Source: Solirubrobacter sp963837485 (GTDB taxonomy: Bacteria > Actinomycetota > Thermoleophilia > Solirubrobacterales > Solirubrobacteraceae). Taken from it: 64,000 nucleotides of DNA. Positions 23,360-31,500 of this stretch are shown one piece after another; the first letter of the stretch is position 1, and each line of letters begins with the position of its first letter. The stretch is from assembly GCA_963837485.1 (NCBI GenBank), contig CAWINP010000008.1, positions 62,001 to 126,000 of the forward strand, in the 5' to 3' direction. The notes under the pieces are model-generated. The model did no database searches. It was not told the DNA's origin and saw only the letters and a program-made list of their open reading frames with translations. The translations under genes and the position numbers were made by a program.

Positions 23360-24256
23360 GTGAGCTCCGGGTTCTCCGCCTCCGACGCCCAGCACGACTT
23401 CGCCCGCGCCCGCCGGGCGCGGTTGCTGTCCGACGTCGCCCGCCGGCTGCGCCGCGAACCGGACGACGTCGGCCTGATCCTGCCGTTCGAGGAGGTCGTC
23501 GAGGCGCTCGGGCGCACGGGCCAGGTGGACCGCGGGCTGCAGGTCGTGCCGCTGGACATGATCGTGGGCACCGTCGACCGCGCGGTCGACTTCGACCGCG
23601 GCTTCCGCCCCACCTCGGCGCGCCTGCGCTCGCGCTGGGAGCGGATCGCCGCCGCCCAGCGGCGCGGCGAGGCGCTGCCGCCGATCTCGCTCTTCCAGAT
23701 CGGCGACCTGTTCTTCGTACGCGACGGCCACCATCGGGTGTCGGTCGCGAAGTCGCTCGGGCGCGAGGACATCGACGCCTACGTGACCGAGGTCACGACG
23801 CGGCTGAAGCTCGGCGCGGACCTGCGCGTCTCCCAGCTGCCGCTGAAGGACCACGAGCGGCTGTTCCGCGAGCGGGTGCCGCTGGACGCCGAGCGGCGGC
23901 GGCGCATCAAGCTGTCCGACCCGTGGGACTTCGGCGTGCTCGCCGAGGCGGTCGAGGCGTGGGGCTTCCGGCTGATGCAGGAGCGCGGCCACTACCACAA
24001 GCGCGCCGAGGTGGCGCGGACCTGGTTCGACGAGGAGTACGTCCCGGTCTCGGAGCTGATCGCGTCCGGCGATCTGGTCGAGCGCGGCGAGACCGAGACC
24101 GACGCCTACCTGCGCGTGGCCGCCGACCGCTACCTGCTCCTGCGCACGCACGAGTGGTCCGACGAGGTCGTCGAGGAGCTCCGGCGGGAGGAGCACAAGC
24201 GCTCCCGGCGGCGCCACCGACTGCCGCCGCGCCGCCCGCGGCGATGGCCGTATTAG
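23360..24256 (+). CDS. ParB/sulfiredoxin-fold domain protein
   Basis: Protein of 298 residues with a ParB N-terminal-like motif, LFFVRDGHHRVSVAKSLG, near residue 118, preceded by LPPISLFQIG. Unlike chromosomal ParB it has no clear helix-turn-helix for parS binding; the rest is helical with a basic C-terminus (RRRHRLPPRRPRR). Proteins of this type are widespread in actinobacteria without a defined role; ParB-fold domains can be CTPases or nucleases. GTG start. It follows the STAS gene by 12 bp and may be in the same operon. Confidence 0.75.
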   Translation: MSSGFSASDAQHDFARARRARLLSDVARRLRREPDDVGLILPFEEVVEALGRTGQVDRGLQVVPLDMIVGTVDRAVDFDRGFRPTSARLRSRWERIAAAQRRGEALPPISLFQIGDLFFVRDGHHRVSVAKSLGREDIDAYVTEVTTRLKLGADLRVSQLPLKDHERLFRERVPLDAERRRRIKLSDPWDFGVLAEAVEAWGFRLMQERGHYHKRAEVARTWFDEEYVPVSELIASGDLVERGETETDAYLRVAADRYLLLRTHEWSDEVVEELRREEHKRSRRRHRLPPRRPRRWPY

Positions 24257-24275
24257 ACGCCGCGCGGTTGGGTAG
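24250..24275 (+). promoter_or_regulatory. SigB/SigF-like promoter before BON gene
   Basis: GTAT at 24250-24253, 16 bp, then GGGTAG at 24270-24275, nine bases before the BON-domain start codon. Each box differs by one base from the GTTT/GGGTAT consensus. Moderate support. Confidence 0.4.
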
Positions 24276-24284
24276 CCGAGAAGT

Positions 24285-24767
24285 ATGAGAACCCCCATCA
24301 GCTTCGCGCTGGGGCTCGTGGCTGGGGCCGCAGCAGCCCACTTCCTCGGCGGCCGCGACCGCCGCAAGGCGATGCGCGACCAGGCGTGGTCGAAGGCGAG
24401 CGACGCCGCCTCGGCGGTCCAGTCGCACGCCGTCCACGCCGCCCATCAGGCCAAGGGCGCGGCGCATGCCGTCACCCCGAGCGGCACGCGCCTGGAGAGC
24501 CCGGACGACGTCACGCTCGCGCGCAAGGTCGAGACCGAGATCTTCCGCGCGCACGACGCGCCGAAGAGCACCGTGTCGGTCGACGTCCAGGCCGGCGTCG
24601 CGACGCTGCGCGGCGTGGTCAGCGAGCAGCGGTGGATCGACCGGCTCGGCGACGAGGCCGGCCACGTGAGCGGCATCCACGGCGTGCAGAACCTCCTGCA
24701 CACGCCCGGCACGCCGGCGCCGGATCCCGAGCCGCGCGCGCTCGCCTCAGAGAGGTTCAACTCCTAG
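24285..24767 (+). CDS. BON-domain protein with N-terminal membrane anchor
   Basis: Protein of 160 residues. Residues 5-22 (ISFALGLVAGAAAAHFLGG) form a short hydrophobic segment of the YtxH type. A helical, Ala/His-rich linker follows. Residues 75-140 form a BON domain: DDVTLARKVETEIF, TVSVDVQAGVATLRGVVSEQ and a final GIHGVQNLL strand. BON domains bind membranes and are common in envelope-stress proteins. A SigB-like promoter precedes it. Confidence 0.82.
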   Translation: MRTPISFALGLVAGAAAAHFLGGRDRRKAMRDQAWSKASDAASAVQSHAVHAAHQAKGAAHAVTPSGTRLESPDDVTLARKVETEIFRAHDAPKSTVSVDVQAGVATLRGVVSEQRWIDRLGDEAGHVSGIHGVQNLLHTPGTPAPDPEPRALASERFNS

Positions 24768-24802
24768 GAGCCGCGGAGACGAGCCCGCAGGGCGAGGCTT
24801 CG

Positions 24803-25120
24803 TCAGTCCCGTGCGCCCGGGTGACCGTCCCCGGGCCACGGGGCGAGCACCAGCAGCAGCCTGACGTCGCTGACCGCGCGCACCGCGTGGCGCTCGTTGG
24901 GCTCGAACACGGCCGCGGTTCCCGGGCCGCCCGCGTTGCCCGCGAGCTCGGCCTCCCCGTCGACGACGACGACATAGGCGCGCTCGTGCACCTGGTGCTC
25001 GTTGAGCTGCTCCCCGGCGGGGAGCGCGATCAGGATCGAACGCGCCTCGCCGCGGGCCGAGTGCAGGATGCGTGGATGACGGGGCTCGACATCGAGCGTG
25101 CGCAGATCCCAGTGCTCCAT
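24803..25120 (-). CDS. Small cupin-domain protein
   Basis: Protein of 105 residues with a single cupin barrel: LPAGEQLNEHQVHERAYVVVVDGEAEL near residue 35 and the second motif PNERHAVRAVSDVRLLLVL near residue 75. Histidines in both motifs could bind one metal. Small cupins of this type are often enzymes or ligand sensors; the substrate is unknown. It lies 11 bp upstream of the stop side of the third sigma gene on the same strand. Confidence 0.8.
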   Translation of the reverse strand: MEHWDLRTLDVEPRHPRILHSARGEARSILIALPAGEQLNEHQVHERAYVVVVDGEAELAGNAGGPGTAAVFEPNERHAVRAVSDVRLLLVLAPWPGDGHPGARD

Positions 25121-25131
25121 GGCCCGGCAGC

Positions 25132-25923
25132 CTACGCCTCCTCGGCGGCGGCGCGCAGCCGGGCGATCGCCTGGCGCAGGATGCGCGACACGTGCATCTG
25201 GGAGACGCCCACGCGGACGCCGATCTCCGCCTGCGTCAGGTCCTCGGCGAAGCGCAGCCGCAGCACCTCGCGCTCGCGGTCGGTCAGCACGCGCATCAGC
25301 TGCTCGACCGTCGCGGCGTCCTCGGCCACGCCGAACCCGGGATCGTCGATCCCGACCGTCTGGCCGAGCGGGTCGCCGGCCTCCTCGTCCTCGCCGTCGC
25401 GCGGCCGGTCGAGCGAGACCGCGCGGTAGGCCGCGGCCGCCTCGCGCGCCTCGAGCACGATCTCGACGCTGGTGTCGAGCCGCTCCGCGACCTCGGCCAG
25501 CGTCGGCGCGCGGCCGAGCTCTCGCAGCAGCGTCTCACCGGTCGGCTCGAGCTTGACCGCGAGCTCCTGCAGGTCGCGCGGGACACGCACCGACCAGCCC
25601 TTGTCGCGGAAGTGGCGCTTGAGCTCGCCGAGGATCGTCGGGACGGCGAAGCTGGAGAACGCGGTCTCGCGCGACGGGTCGAAGCGGTCGATCGCCTTCA
25701 GCAGGCCCACGGAGGCGACCTGGTTGAGGTCGTCGAGCAGCTCTCCCCCGCGCTGGTAGCGGCGCGCGAGTTGGCGCGCGAGCGGTAGGAAGCGCTCCAC
25801 GAGCGCGGCCCGAGCCTCCTGATCGCCGGCGCGCGCGCGCTCCAGCAGGCGCCGATCCGCGCGGGTCCGGGTCGCCCGGCTGTCGGGCCCCTGGGGATAT
25901 GCTCGTTCGTCGACGTCCTGCAA
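25132..25923 (-). CDS. SigB/SigF/SigG-family RNA polymerase sigma factor
   Basis: Third SigB-type factor. Region 2: ELLDDLNQVASVGLLKAIDRFDPSRETAFSSFAVPTILGELKRHFRDKGW. Region 4: REREVLRLRFAEDLTQAEIGVRVGVSQMHVSRILRQAIARLR. TTG 25923 is proposed because the longer frame (to 26067) would overlap the divergent ANTAR gene and its extra residues do not look like a sigma factor; this start is uncertain. It may be co-transcribed with the cupin gene downstream. Confidence 0.87.
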   Translation of the reverse strand: MQDVDERAYPQGPDSRATRTRADRRLLERARAGDQEARAALVERFLPLARQLARRYQRGGELLDDLNQVASVGLLKAIDRFDPSRETAFSSFAVPTILGELKRHFRDKGWSVRVPRDLQELAVKLEPTGETLLRELGRAPTLAEVAERLDTSVEIVLEAREAAAAYRAVSLDRPRDGEDEEAGDPLGQTVGIDDPGFGVAEDAATVEQLMRVLTDREREVLRLRFAEDLTQAEIGVRVGVSQMHVSRILRQAIARLRAAAEEA

Positions 25924-26020
25924 GCCCTGGCTCCAAATGGATCGGGCGCCGGGTTGCAGGGGCGCGATAGAAGGCGTCCGCGGCGGGGTGCACGGCCGCG
26001 ACAGGACAAGTGTAGAACGG

Positions 26021-26632
26021 ATGACATCGACCACGAGCGAGCGCAGCCTGCGGATCCTGCTGGCCAACGAGCGCGAGGAAGACCTGCGGCTGCTCGGAGA
26101 CGTGCTGGACGCGCTGGGTCACGAGGTGACGCCGTTCGCGGTCTCCGTGGCCGAGGCGATCGAGCTGATCGCCCGCGAGGACCCCGATCTCGCGTTCGTG
26201 GTGATCGACACCGACGACGAGCACGCGCTGGCGCTGATCTCCGAGACCGTCGAGTTCGCGTCCGGCCCCGTGCTGGTCAGCGTACGCCAGGCCAAGGACC
26301 CGACGGTGATCGCCCGCGCCGCCGACATGGGCATCTCCGGCTACGTGGACTCGTGGGCGCCGCACGACGTCCAGGCGGCGATCGAGGTGGCGCTGCGGCG
26401 CCATCGCGAGGAGGCGCGGCTGAACGAGAAGGTCGAGCAGCTGCAGACCGCCCTGGAGCGCCGGACCGTGATCGAGCGCGCCAAGGGCGTGCTGATGGAG
26501 CGTCACCAGATCGGCGATCAGGAGGCCTTCCAGCGGCTGCGCGAGCACGCCCGCTCCGGCGGCCGGCGCGTGGTCGACGTGGCGCAGGCCGTGCTCGACG
26601 GCCACGCGCTGCTACCGAAGCAGCCCCGCTAA
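26021..26632 (+). CDS. Response regulator with ANTAR RNA-binding domain
   Basis: Protein of 203 residues. Residues 10-125 form a receiver-like domain (LRILLANEREEDLRLLGDVLDALGHEV, AFVVIDTDDEHALALI, then ARAADMGISGYV). Residues 135-195 form an ANTAR domain (LNEKVEQLQTALERRTVIERAKGVLMERHQIGDQEAFQRLREHARSGGRRVVDVAQAVLDG), which binds paired hairpins to stop transcription termination. The receiver lacks the usual acidic pair near its start, so signalling may not be by standard phosphorylation. Divergent from a SigB-type sigma gene. Confidence 0.87.
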   Translation: MTSTTSERSLRILLANEREEDLRLLGDVLDALGHEVTPFAVSVAEAIELIAREDPDLAFVVIDTDDEHALALISETVEFASGPVLVSVRQAKDPTVIARAADMGISGYVDSWAPHDVQAAIEVALRRHREEARLNEKVEQLQTALERRTVIERAKGVLMERHQIGDQEAFQRLREHARSGGRRVVDVAQAVLDGHALLPKQPR

Positions 26633-27367
26633 CTCGTCCACAAGCGGCTCCGGGCCCGCGATGTGCCAGCGGGCGCCCTTCTCGATGACGCGGACGGTGC
26701 CGCCCGCCTGAGTCACCAGCAGCGCCCCGGGCAGCCAGTCCCAGGGATCGACCTGCGGCTGGATCCAGGCGTCCAGGCGGCCCGCGGCGACCCACGCGAG
26801 CTCGAGCGTGCCCGGGCCGGCGTGGCGGATCAGGCCGGTGGCGTCCAAGAGGCGATGTGCGGTCTCGCGCACCCCGGGCAGGACGAGCCGATCCTGGCGC
26901 AGGAACGTGGCGACATGGGCCTGATCGAGCGGGCGCGGCGACCGGACGGTGAACGCCGTCGCGCCGCGTTGCGCGGTGTGGAGCTCCCCCGTCGTCGGGT
27001 CGAGCACGGCTGCGACCACGGCACCGTCGGAGTCCTCGAGCGCGACGGCGCTGCACCAGCCGCCGAGCCCGCTGGCGAACGCCACGGTGCCGTCGATCCC
27101 GTCGATCAGCCAGCGGCGGTGGGACCCGGCGACGCTGGTGTCGGTCCCCTCCTCACCGAGGATCGCGTCCTGCGGGCGGTGGCCGCGGATGACGTCCGCG
27201 GCGGCGTGCTCGGCCTGCGCGTCCGCTTCTGTGACGAGGTCGGCGGCGACGCTCTTGGCGCGCGGTTTCAGCGGCCTGGAGCGCGCCTGCTGAGCAGCCT
27301 GGGCGGCGGCCTGCACGGCGGCCACGGCGACCGCCAGGTCGCCGGGTGACGATTGGCGCGGTCGCAC
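26612..27367 (-). CDS. Inositol monophosphatase-family phosphatase
   Basis: Mg-dependent phosphatase of 251 residues with the family motifs: LVTEADAQAE, GEEG near residue 71, the metal-binding WLIDGIDGTVAFASG near 85 and VDPWDWLPGALLVTQAGG near 205. Relatives act on inositol-1-phosphate, histidinol phosphate or 3'-phosphoadenosine phosphate; the sequence does not decide. Convergent with the ANTAR gene (21-bp overlap) and divergent from a small membrane protein. Confidence 0.88.
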   Translation of the reverse strand: MRPRQSSPGDLAVAVAAVQAAAQAAQQARSRPLKPRAKSVAADLVTEADAQAEHAAADVIRGHRPQDAILGEEGTDTSVAGSHRRWLIDGIDGTVAFASGLGGWCSAVALEDSDGAVVAAVLDPTTGELHTAQRGATAFTVRSPRPLDQAHVATFLRQDRLVLPGVRETAHRLLDATGLIRHAGPGTLELAWVAAGRLDAWIQPQVDPWDWLPGALLVTQAGGTVRVIEKGARWHIAGPEPLVDELAGLLR

Positions 27368-27379
27368 GCAGGGAATGTA

Positions 27380-27392
27380 TGACGTAACGTCA
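27380..27392. promoter_or_regulatory. Palindrome TGACGT-A-ACGTCA between divergent genes
   Basis: Perfect 6-bp arms around a single A, centred in the 48-bp gap between the inositol phosphatase-type gene and the small membrane protein gene. Its place suits an operator for a dimeric regulator. No regulator is assigned. Confidence 0.4.
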
Positions 27393-27415
27393 ATCTGCGA
27401 GAAGGGGAAGCTCTC

Positions 27416-27589
27416 GTGATCGGAATTCTCATCGCCGTCCTGCTTGCGGCGCTCGTCTACTTCCTGTGCGTCGCGCTGGGTCTTCCGGCCATCGTGGCGA
27501 TCGTCGCCGCCGTGCTCGTCCTGCTGGCCGGCATCCCGTCCGGCGGATACGGCATCGGCTCCCGCTGGGGTGGAAGGCGCGGCATCTGA
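27416..27589 (+). CDS. Small hydrophobic membrane protein, 57 residues
   Basis: Two hydrophobic segments (IGILIAVLLAALVYFLCVALGL and IVAIVAAVLVLLAGIP) joined by a very short turn, then a Gly/Arg-rich end (GGYGIGSRWGGRRG). This is a helical hairpin like other tiny actinobacterial membrane proteins. GTG 27416 is preceded by GAAGGGGAAG. It overlaps the possible N-terminus of the YihY ORF in another frame. No function known. Confidence 0.6.
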   Translation: MIGILIAVLLAALVYFLCVALGLPAIVAIVAAVLVLLAGIPSGGYGIGSRWGGRRGI

Positions 27590-28536
27590 CCGCCCGCGCC
27601 GGTGACGGGGCGGCCGCTGAGGGCGGCCGCCGGCCCGGACCGGCGCTTGCGCTCGGTGACTTCAAGCGCGCCTTCAAGCGCTTCCGCAAGGACCAGGTCA
27701 CCGACTACGCCGCGGCGCTGACGTACTACTCGCTGCTGTCGCTGTTCCCGATGCTTCTGTTCTGCGCCGCGCTCCTGGGCGTGTTCGGGCAGGAGGCGCT
27801 GATCACCCAGGCGGCCTCGTATCTGAAGGATGCGGGGGCACCGCCTTCGACGGTCGACGCCGTCACCTCCGCGCTGTCGTCGGCGCAGCGGCAGCGCGGG
27901 ACCGCGACCGCGGCGCTGCTCGTCGGCCTCGGGACGTCGCTCTACGGCGCCTCGGGAGCGTTCGGCGCGGCGGGCCGCGCGCTGAACCGGATCTTCCGCG
28001 TCGAGGAGGGGCGCGGGTTCGTGCGCCACAAGCTGACGAACCTGCTGTGGACGCTGACCGTCGCCGCGCTCGCGCTGGTCACGTTCATCCTCGTGTTCCT
28101 GGGCGGGGGGCTCGCTTCCGACGTCCTGGGCAAGATCGGCCTGACCGGGGACGCCGTGTCGACGGTCTGGCACATCGCGCGCTGGCCCGCGGCGGTGCTG
28201 GTGGCGATGACGATCTACGCGATCGTCTATTACGCGGCCCCGAACGTCGAGGTGCCGCGCTTCCGCTGGATCACGCCGGGCGCGGTGGTCGGCGTGTTCC
28301 TGTGGATCGTCGCGTCGTTCGGCTTCTTCGAGTACGTGTCGAACTTCTCGTCGTACTCGGCGACCTACGGCGCGTTCGCGGCGGTGGTGGTGTTGCTCAT
28401 CTGGCTCTGGCTCACGAACACGGTGATGCTGTTCGGGGCCGAGCTCAACGCGGTGGTCGACCTGCGGCGCTCGCCCTCGCGCGGCGTCAACGACGAGGGG
28501 CCGGTGCTGCCGGAGAAGGAGCCGGCCGAAGCGTGA
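27466..28536 (+). CDS. YihY/BrkB-family membrane protein
   Basis: Integral membrane protein with about six helices. The conserved part starts near 27655 with FKRAFKRFRKDQVTDYAAALTYYSLLSLFPMLLFCAALLG, continues with YGASGAFGAAGRALNRIF and PNVEVPRFRWITPGAVVGVFLWIVASFGFFEYV, and ends TYGAFAAVVVLLIWLWLTNTVMLFGAELNA. These proteins were once called ribonuclease BN, now considered wrong; the role is unknown. No good start lies close to the conserved part. GTG 27466 is the track start but overlaps a small gene, so the first 60 residues are doubtful. Confidence 0.83.
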   Translation: MRRAGSSGHRGDRRRRARPAGRHPVRRIRHRLPLGWKARHLTARAGDGAAAEGGRRPGPALALGDFKRAFKRFRKDQVTDYAAALTYYSLLSLFPMLLFCAALLGVFGQEALITQAASYLKDAGAPPSTVDAVTSALSSAQRQRGTATAALLVGLGTSLYGASGAFGAAGRALNRIFRVEEGRGFVRHKLTNLLWTLTVAALALVTFILVFLGGGLASDVLGKIGLTGDAVSTVWHIARWPAAVLVAMTIYAIVYYAAPNVEVPRFRWITPGAVVGVFLWIVASFGFFEYVSNFSSYSATYGAFAAVVVLLIWLWLTNTVMLFGAELNAVVDLRRSPSRGVNDEGPVLPEKEPAEA

Positions 28537-31500
28537 GCGACTCGGGGTGGCTGCAGAGCGCGGCTCTTCCCGGGCACTCGGCGCACAGGTCGCGGTGGGG
28601 GTTCGGGGTCACCGGATAGCGGTGCTCGAGGATCCCGGTCGCCAGCCGCTGCAGCCGGGCGGCCAGCTCGGGCGCCTGAGACTGGTCGTACGCGACGGCC
28701 ACGGGCTCGTCGGGGCGCTCGAGCAGGAGGTGGACGACCTCGACTCGCGGCGCGCCGTCGCGGAGGGCGGCGAGCGCGTACACGAGCCGCTGGGTGGCGT
28801 AGTCGCGGCTCACGAGCTGCTCCGGCGTCTCGTTCTCGTTCAGGCGGTCGGACTTGTAGTCGACGACGAGCGTCGTGCCGTCGGGCTCGGAGGCGATCGC
28901 GTCGACGAAGCCGTTGACGAGCGGGCCGGCGCCGTCCGGCTCCAGCGTGAACGCGAATCCGGCCTCGCGGCGGATGGCTGACGCGTTGGCGAGGCGGGCG
29001 CGCAGAGGCGAGGCGGCGAAGGCGGCGACGAGCTGCCTGATGTCCTCGACCTCCTCGGAGGCGAGCTGGGCTCCGAAGCGACGGCCGGCGAGCTCGGCGA
29101 CGGCCTCGGGCGCCGGTGGGACCGGATCGGCGAGGTCGAGCGCCTCCAGCGCCGCGTGGACGATCGAGCCGCGCGTGCGGGCATCGAGGCCGGCGGCGAC
29201 GACAGGCTCGCCCTCGGGCTGCGCGTCGAGCGGCGGCGGCTCGACGGGCGGCAGGCGCAGGATCCGGCGCAGGTAGAAGCGGTAGCCGCACTTGGCGTAG
29301 TCGGCGACCTGGCTGTAGGAGAGCCGCTGAGGCGCAGGCCGCGGCCGCTGCGGCGAGCGCGGCACGCTGGCGGGCTTGGCGGGGAGCGCGGTGCTCGGGG
29401 CCGAGCGCGCGGGCGGGCGCGGGCTCAGGGCCTGCGCCGGCAGCGTCTCCGGCGTGTTCAGGCGGCACAGCACCCGTGCCGGCCGCCCGTCCCAGTCGCG
29501 CGCCACGATCGCCGCGCCCGGCGCCGCGGCGCCGTCGCCGCCCACCGCGCGGGCGATCCAGTCGATCGGCGGGCCACCGGGGCGCGGGGCGGGCCATTTC
29601 CCGGTGTCGGTGCCGCCGGCGAGGATCAGCAGCTCCTGGGCGCGCGTCATCGCCACGTAGAACAGGCGCCGCTCCTCCTCCGCGTCCGCCTGCGCCTCCG
29701 CGGCGGCGAGCCGCTCCCACGCCGGCGTGGGCACGCTGTCGCCGCCGCCGAGCGCGTACAGGCGCAGCCCGGGCGACCCGTCGCGGCCGACGAGCAGCGG
29801 CGACCGGCGACCGCCGGATTGGCGCCCGAGGTCCGCGACGCACACGACCGGGAACTCGAGCCCCTTGGCGCGGTGGATCGTCATCAGCCGCACGGCGTCG
29901 AGCCCCTCGGACTCGAGCGCCGCCTCGCCCTCGCGCGCCTCCGCCAGGTCGCGGGCCGCGGCGTCGGCGAGGAAGCCGCGCAGGTCGCGCCCCTCGGCGC
30001 GCTCGAACTCGCGGGCGAGGCGCATCAGCTTGCGCAGGTTCGCGAGCCGGCGGTCGCCGCTCGGCCGCGCGAGCACCGCCAGGTCGTAGCCCGTCGCCGC
30101 GATCGCGCGCTCGAGCAGGACCTCCAGCGGAGCCCGCTCGGCCCGCCCGCGCTCGGCCGCGAGCAGCCGCGCGACGGCGACGATCCGCGCGACCTCCTCG
30201 CCGGCGACCGGGGAGAGCCGCGCGAGCATCGACCCGTCGCCGCGCGACGCCGTGATTTCGCCGCGCGACGCGACGATCTCGCCGCCTCGCGACGCCGTTA
30301 TTTCGCCGTGCGACGCGATCTCGCCGCCTCGCCACGCCGTGATCTCGCTGCGCGACGCGACGATCTCTCCGCCCGGGTCGCCGTTGGCCTCCGCGGCGAG
30401 CTCCTGCAGCGCTCCCCACAGGCCGCGGCCCTCCTCGCGGCCGGCTCCGGCGAGCAGGATCAGGGCGTCGGCGCCGGCGCCGCAGAACGGGGAGGCGAGC
30501 ACGGTGAGCAGCGCGGTCTCGTCGTGCGGGTTCGCGAGCGCGCGCAGCCAGGCCAGCCCGTCCCGGACCTGCTCCTGCGACCAGTAGCCGCGGCCGCCGA
30601 CGACGTACGTGGGCAGGCCCTGCTCCTCGAGCGCCTGCTCGAGCAGCCGCAGCGACCCGGTCGCGCGCACGAGCACAACGCAGTCGCCTGGCCGGCGGCC
30701 CGCGTCGACCTCCTCGCGCAGGCGGTGCGCGACCAGGCGCGCCTCCGCGCGCCGCCACGCCTGGTCGCCGCCGCCGGCCAGGCCGAGCGGCTCGTCGAGC
30801 TCGTCCCAGGCCTTCGTGTCGGTCACGAGCAGCTCGACAGGCGGCGCTCCGCTCGGGGGCGCGAGGTCGAACAGGCGCATCACGCCGTCGGGCGACGTCT
30901 CGACGCGCCCGGCCCGCAGCGGCGCGAACCGCTCCCCCAGCTCGGGCGAGAAGGCCGCGTTGAGCACGTCGAGCAGCTCCTCGCGGGAGCGGAAGTTGAC
31001 GGCGAGCCCGCGGACGCGGTCGGCGCCGAGGGTCTCCGCGCGGCCGCGGAAGATGCCGACGTCGGCGTGGCGGAACCGGTAGATCGACTGGAACTCGTCG
31101 CCGACCGCGAACAGGTTGTCGCGCTCGAGCGCCTCCAGGATCTCCAGCTGGACCCCGTTGGTGTCCTGGAACTCGTCGACCATGATCAGCGAGAACCGCT
31201 CAGCCCAGCGGCGGCGCGTCGCCGGATCGACGAGCAGGTCGCGCGTGCGCAGCTCGAGGTCCTCGAAGTCGACCGCCGCGCGCGCGGCCTTGGCGGCCTC
31301 GTAGAGCTCGCCGAAGCGGTCCAGGAGCCGATCGATCAGCTGCAGCGCCGACCGGGCATGGTGCTCGCCGCACGCCGCCCGGTAGGCGGCCCACGCGTCC
31401 CGGTACGCCTCGCACGCCGCGCTCTCCAGCGCCTTCGCGCCGCGCTTGAGCTCGGCGGCGCCGAGCTCACCCGGGAAGGGGACGCGCGGAGCCGCGCCGG

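Noticed and set aside
23360..24256. Chromosomal parB partner for the parA at 43713
   Set aside because: It lacks the parS-binding helix-turn-helix and lies 19 kb away; only the ParB-like fold motif is shared.
30239..30380. Repeat cluster considered as a CRISPR array
   Set aside because: Units are adjacent, lack unique spacers of constant size and are in frame within addA.
28365..30758. 797-codon minus-strand frame overlapping addA
   Set aside because: Out of frame with the addA helicase motifs and composed mainly of Arg/Ala/Gly/Pro; a G+C-driven shadow.
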